A DNA stretch of 64,000 bases, taken from contig NC_023753.2 of the NCBI RefSeq assembly GCF_000499845.2, forward strand, positions 5,230,791 through 5,294,790. The letters are read 5' to 3'. This DNA is from Phaseolus vulgaris (taxonomy: Eukaryota; Streptophyta; Magnoliopsida; Fabales; Fabaceae). The position numbers and the translations under genes are program-made. This document shows positions 59,222 to 64,000 of this stretch, piece by piece (the first letter of the stretch is position 1; each line of letters opens with the position of its first letter). The notes under the pieces are model-generated. The model did no database searches. It saw only the letters and a program-made list of their open reading frames with translations, and was not told where the DNA came from.

Positions 59222-62200
59222 GAGCAAGATCAACACCCCTCTTTCCCAGTTTGAGGTTTACCTTCCTCATTCACTTTCTTCTTTCTACCTGCTTCACTTT
59301 CTCTCAATTTTACTATTTTTTTAGGTTAAATTTGTTTTCTGTTAATTCATGTTGAAGTGCTAGTGAAAGGTTCAGTTTCTGTGTTCTAGATCGTTCCCCA
59401 TGTTCAATTCGACACTTTCTGTGCCTGCAACCAATTTGGGAAAGTTGTTTTTTTGTTGGCTTAATTTTTTGTGGTTGTTCCCCAGAGTGTATGCCTGTGA
59501 GGGAAGTTAAGTTTCTAACCCCAGATTCGACTTTTACTGAAGTTTATATTGATTTTCTTTTTCCAAATATGTTAAAATATGGTATTTAGGTTGTCATTTT
59601 AGGTTTTTTCTATCTTCTGTTTTGTGGTCAATGGCCATTTTGTTGTGGGTTCTGCGCTTGAAAGGATTTAGGCTTTCGTTTTTGGTTAATCTGCACAATT
59701 TCAAGCTGTTATGAAAGCAATCTGTGTGTGATCTGGTTTGTTATTCCATTCTTTGGTAAGCTATTTCCTGATTTGTCCTGGTCTGTCTTAATGCAACATT
59801 GGATGAACTTTTGTGATTTGCATGCATAGTTTTGCTTTGCTTCTCCGGGTTTAAACATATTTCTATGCTTGGTGATATGCAGGATTCACCTGTATTTAAC
59901 TATATCAGTAATCTATCTCCTATAGAGCCCGTTAAGTCTGTTCACATTACTCAGACCTTCAATTCGCTCAGCTTTTCATCCCCTCCTTCTGTTTTCACAT
60001 CACCCCATGTCAACTGTCACAGGGAATCCAGATTCCTCAGGAGGTAACTAACTTTTTTTCTTGTTTGCTGCTTTTGATGACTGCAAGTGACATTGGTCTG
60101 TACAGAATTGTGGATGTTTTAGTGACATGATTGTGTTTGTTCTCTGATTTTTTAGGCATAACCTTTTGGACGCATCCAAACCCAAGGGTTCATCTGAAGA
60201 TATAAATAATGTTTATTTATGTGAAAAGACTCCAGCAGATTCATCTCAGCCATGTCATGAATCAAGTGAGCCGCAGGAAAATACCAATCCAAATATTTCC
60301 ATAAGAGATGCCTCAAACGAGCTATGTAATGAAAACCCAAATATCTCAGTTGAGGTCCCACAAGGCCTAAAATATAATTTGGCTAGCCCAGGGTATGATC
60401 CTGTGATCTCTGCTGATGAGGCTGACTCTCTTTTGGAACTGCCGGGCAAGCCAGGATCAGATGTTGCCTATGTTCCAGATGACTCTGAAAAGAATTCAAT
60501 TGAGGGTGAAATGCATCCTCCAGGGTTATGTCAAAATGAGGAAAAAATTGAAGGCCCGGATTGTGGTGTGGATGATTTAATTACTGAAGCCTCTGATCTG
60601 TTAATGTTTAGTCCCCCAAATTTGACAGAAGCTTTTAAGGATATAAATAAACAATTAAATCCTTCTACAAAGCTTACCAATTTTAGGACTTTGTTACAAC
60701 AATCTGCCACCAATGATGGTCAACAAATGCACATTGTTGATGCAGTTGCTTCTGGTTCAGAACATGAAATTGAAAATCATCCTTGTGAACCTGGAGCAGC
60801 CACAGACACAGTTCAGAGACAGGACAATCATAGCAATGTTGCTTTGGTGGCTAGCAATCCAACTGAGAAAATGGATGATAAGGTAGGAAAATGAAGTCTG
60901 TTTCACTTGCAGTGAACCGTGTGTATGAGAACTTTTCTTACACATGGTTAGATGTTTCATGAATTCATGTTATAAAGACTTTAATCTTGATTACTGTTCA
61001 TATCCACTATCACACACTTGATTATATTTGTAACTTAATTCATGCATTGTTTATATATGAAATTTACAACTCTAGGAAAATATTGTATGACTGTTGGTTG
61101 TAGTCACTCATTACTTTTAAAGCACATCCTATAAAAATGAATCATTATTTTGACCTTTTGCACATTTTGCATTCCCAAACATGTGTCACAGTGGAGTGAT
61201 ACACAATTTTGTATATTATGGTTTACAAAATTTTGATGAGAGTTGAATATTTTTCTGTGTCATTATGTTTACTGGTGAACACATCAATCAATCTAAAATT
61301 ACTTTTGTCTTTGTATTCAGCTTCTTTATGTGACACACCGTGGTATACGGAGACGCTGTCTAGATTTTGAGATGGCCAGTGTGCAAAGGAAGAACCTAGA
61401 TGGTAAATCACACACCAATTCTAGTACAGAAAAGTCTGATGAGATGGATGTTAGTAAAGGAAAGCAAGTGCTCCCCATAAAACATAGTGGGGATTCACGG
61501 AAGTGTGTTTTGCCTGGAATTGGTTTGCACTTGAATGCACTTGCAACCTTAAATGATTGCAAAAACATAAAAATTGAGAAGTTGCTAGCTGGAAGGCAAC
61601 CTAACATGCCCAGCTCCTCTTCATCCGTGCAACTTTCTGCAAGCCAAGAACATCAACTAGCGTTGGTGCCTGCATCAGTGGAAAAAGATTTGGAGCCATC
61701 AGAGAATGAAGTTCAGCCTGGTGAAGATTGTACCCAGCCTTTGCTTCTCATGGCTGGTGAAGATTTCCAGCAGAATAGTCCAAAAAGGAAAAGGCAAGTA
61801 CAGTTTCTGATTATCTAGTCTGCTTGATTACCTTCATTCGATTATATTTTAGCTTTTCCTTTCTTCATTAGTTTGGTACTAAAGCTAGATTCACAGGCGC
61901 AGGTTAGAACCAGATGGGGAAGGGGAGTCTTGCAAGCGTTGTAATTGTAAGAAATCAAAGTGTTTAAAGCTGTAAGTTCAAAGAAAAACTCCTCTTTTCT
62001 TTTGGGTTGGCATACTATCTCATTCTGCAACGACCTTTGATTTTTGTATTTTCTTTTAACGAACTGGTTTATTGTCATTTGATTTACTGTGTCTACTTCT
62101 TTTTTCATGAAGTTATGGCGTGATTGAGTTCTGGCTGTTGAAGACTTAGATGTAGACTTTCACTGAACTTATTTGTTGAATTAATTAAGTCCTCTAGATA

Positions 62201-64000
62201 ATGCCTTTGTCGAAGTTGCATATACACCTAGAAATATAGTGTGCAAAATTCCAATCCACACTGCAAGAAATGCTGCTTAATATTGCCACTTGGCCTTTCC
62301 TTATGTTAAATGTTATCTGAAATTACTCAAGTGACTTGTTAGGAAGTATTGACAGCCAGATATTATCTGAAATCACTCAATTGACTTGTTAGGAAGTATT
62401 GACAGCCTAAATATGGAGAGGGACAGTAGGTTGTTAAAGGGAGCTATTGGGTTGCATAAATACAATGATTGTTCTAGGAGGTGCTATATATAATGGTTTG
62501 TAAATATGCAAGTCTTGGTAATCAGATTATGTACGCTCCTTTCAGTTCTGTCCTAAAAAGATTGGCTAGAACTTTTAAGGATTGACCTAGTTGTTTTGCA
62601 TAAATAATGCTTACCTTTGTGTAAGCAGTCAGGTTTTAATTTGGGCTTCACCTGCCTCTTGAAATACTGAAATGCAACAGCTAAACATTTAGCTCAGCAG
62701 TTGATCTGGTTTCAGGGAGTAAAAGTCCTCCTGACAGATGGCATCTTAGTCAAAATGATTTAAAAAGGTTATCTTTTGAATTGAAAATGTACTTTTCTAA
62801 ATTTTATCATCCAGGAAGTATGCTTTTGTGAATAACTTCTTTTCTTTGAACTTATGTTGGTGCTGCTATGATTTTCCATAGCCATTTCTATCGTGTTTAG
62901 TTTAACATGATTTAATGCGTAATCTCATGCTATTCTCATATAATGTAATTTAGAAAATGCCTTTGACCCCCAGTCTCTTTGACTAAAACTTCAAAAAAAT
63001 GTCAGCTACGGTTTGTATCCTCTAATTTAAAATTATTTCTGCCAAGTAAATGTGTGTCAGGTATCCAAGTTATATTGGCTTTGCTTATGGACTTATGATG
63101 AACATGAATCTTCACAATTTCCTTGAGCTTTGTGAATACTGTGTTCTCTTACTGTTACAATTAAAATATTGGGACATGAAAGATTGGGATGAAATCTGGC
63201 TTTGATGTCTTTCTAATTAAGCTTTTATTTTTTTTTATCAGTTATTGTGAGTGCTTTGCTGCGGGAGTCTACTGCATAGAGCCATGTTCATGTCGTGATT
63301 GCTTCAACAAGCCTATTCATGTTGATACCGTTCTTCAAACTCGCCAGCAGATTGAGTCTCGAAATCCACTTGCTTTTGCTCCTAAAGTCATACGGAGTTC
63401 TGATTCTGTGCCTGAAATTGGGGTCAGAAAATAAAATTTAGCTTTATTTTTCACTCAAATTTAAACCACGTTTCTCCTATATCAATTATTTTCCTTGCAG
63501 GATGACCCTAACAAAACTCCAGCTTCAGCCCGACACAAAAGAGGATGTAATTGCAAGAAATCAAGCTGCTTAAAGAAATACTGTGAATGTTATCAGGTTT
63601 TCTTCATTGTTATATCATGTATGCCACCCGTTGCAGTTTTAACTTGAATTACAAACAGCTATTACTTTGTTTTGAAGGGTGGTGTTGGTTGCTCCATAAG
63701 CTGCAGATGTGAAGGATGCAAGAACACATATGGTAGAAAGGATGGTAAGTCTCGTACATTACCAATCAAAACCATCAACTTTGCTCTTTAAATCTCTATT
63801 CTCTATATTACTCTTCTAAAAATTGTTTTCTGTTAGGGGTAATATTTTATGGCAACTTCTTTTTTTATGTTCAGGTTCTGTTCCTTCTGGAATAGAAGCC
63901 AAGCCCGAAGAAGAAACAGAAGCATGTGAAAAGGGTGTGATGGAAAATGCTTCACATAAAACTGAAACACAGAATATTGAAAACCATCCAGACCATGCTC
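59205..64000 (+). CDS. TCX: TSO1/SOL/CPP1-like CXC (CRC)-domain DNA-binding protein, 3' end beyond the window
   Basis: A nuclear DNA-binding regulator; plant relatives control cell division, flower development (TSO1, SOL) and, for soybean CPP1, bind a leghemoglobin promoter. Exons: 59205-59255, 59883-60043, 60156-60882, 61321-61793, 61897-61971, 63242-63422, 63501-63596, 63678-63744, 63875-64000+. All join in frame. Residues 1-75 carry the family N-terminus ([48 protein letters not shown]). An acidic, low-complexity middle follows, with [12 protein letters not shown] near 320. CXC1 spans about C486-C516, the conserved linker RNPLAFAPK is at 536-544, and CXC2 spans C572-C602 with YCECYQ and [11 protein letters not shown]. 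All expected cysteines are present. The intron after exon 4 uses a GC donor; the others are GT-AG. The start matches the family; an overlapping uORF precedes it. It is transcribed divergently from the kinase gene 18 kb away. Confidence 0.95.
61794..61896 (+). other. GC-AG intron 4 of the CXC-domain gene
   Basis: The exon ends AAAAG and the intron begins GCAAGTA, matching the strong AG|GCAAGT consensus of GC-AG introns. The acceptor is TTCACAG|GCGCAGG. Only this pairing keeps phase and gives [13 protein letters not shown] ahead of the first CXC motif. The nearby GT (61798) would leave the wrong phase. At 103 bases it is the second shortest intron seen in this gene. Confidence 0.8.
62310..62407 (+). 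repeat. Tandem duplication of about 50 bp in intron 5 of the CXC gene
   Basis: TTATCTGAAATTACTCAAGT followed by GACTTGTTAGGAAGTATTGACAGCC (about 62310-62356) recurs with two or three changes at about 62360-62407. Confidence 0.85.

Noticed and set aside
1..64000. tRNA, rRNA or known plant microRNA precursors
   Set aside because: I looked for cloverleaf boxes and for well-known mature microRNA sequences and saw none; a covariance-model search would be needed to exclude them.

Overview
This is a 64-kb piece of a plant nuclear chromosome. It is AT-rich, its genes have GT-AG introns, and the spaces between genes are filled with LTR retrotransposon, LINE, MITE and TRIM sequence. The gene families (HMT, Raf-like kinase, TSO1/CPP1-like factor, type I 5PTase) show a dicot. 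The common 'legume' TRIM repeat and the style of the CACTA-like MITEs suggest a papilionoid legume such as bean, cowpea or soybean relatives. That last step is inference, because no database could be searched.

Four host genes can be built exon by exon. (1) At 64-735, minus strand, are the first two coding exons of a type I inositol polyphosphate 5-phosphatase that runs off the left edge. (2) At 15287-19931, minus, is a complete seven-exon homocysteine S-methyltransferase of 342 aa. (3) At 35786-37935, minus, is a complete six-coding-exon Raf-like (MRK1/CBC-type) protein kinase of 380 aa, probably with a non-coding first exon near 40764-40900. (4) From 59205 to the right edge, plus, is a TSO1/SOL/CPP1-type CXC-domain DNA-binding protein with both CXC motifs; its 3' end lies beyond the window. 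From memory, Arabidopsis keeps members of the same four families side by side in several duplicated blocks, so this order looks like an ancient conserved gene neighbourhood inflated here by transposons.

The largest repeat is an 8.6-kb Ty3/gypsy chromovirus-like element (22631-31221). It has 2-kb LTRs, a primer-binding site, an interrupted gag and an open pol. It sits inside one copy of a ~1-kb duplicated segment whose second copy (32240-33268) lacks the element, so the window holds its own near-empty-site control. A decayed L1-type LINE with RNase H lies at about 41236-44726. Three further LINE 3' ends occur between 44990 and 55125 and share a small stem-loop. TRIM, CACTA-like MITE and fold-back relics and simple repeats make up much of the rest.

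The host genes do not form a pathway. They cover phosphoinositide turnover, methionine regeneration from S-methylmethionine, protein phosphorylation (relatives act in stomatal CO2/light signalling) and cell-cycle/floral gene control. No tRNA, rRNA, CRISPR or bacterial-type operon was seen. I found no clearly new biological system. The most useful leads are the conserved neighbourhood, the empty-site duplication, the LINE 3' stem-loop family, the GC-AG intron and the overlapping uORF of the CXC gene.
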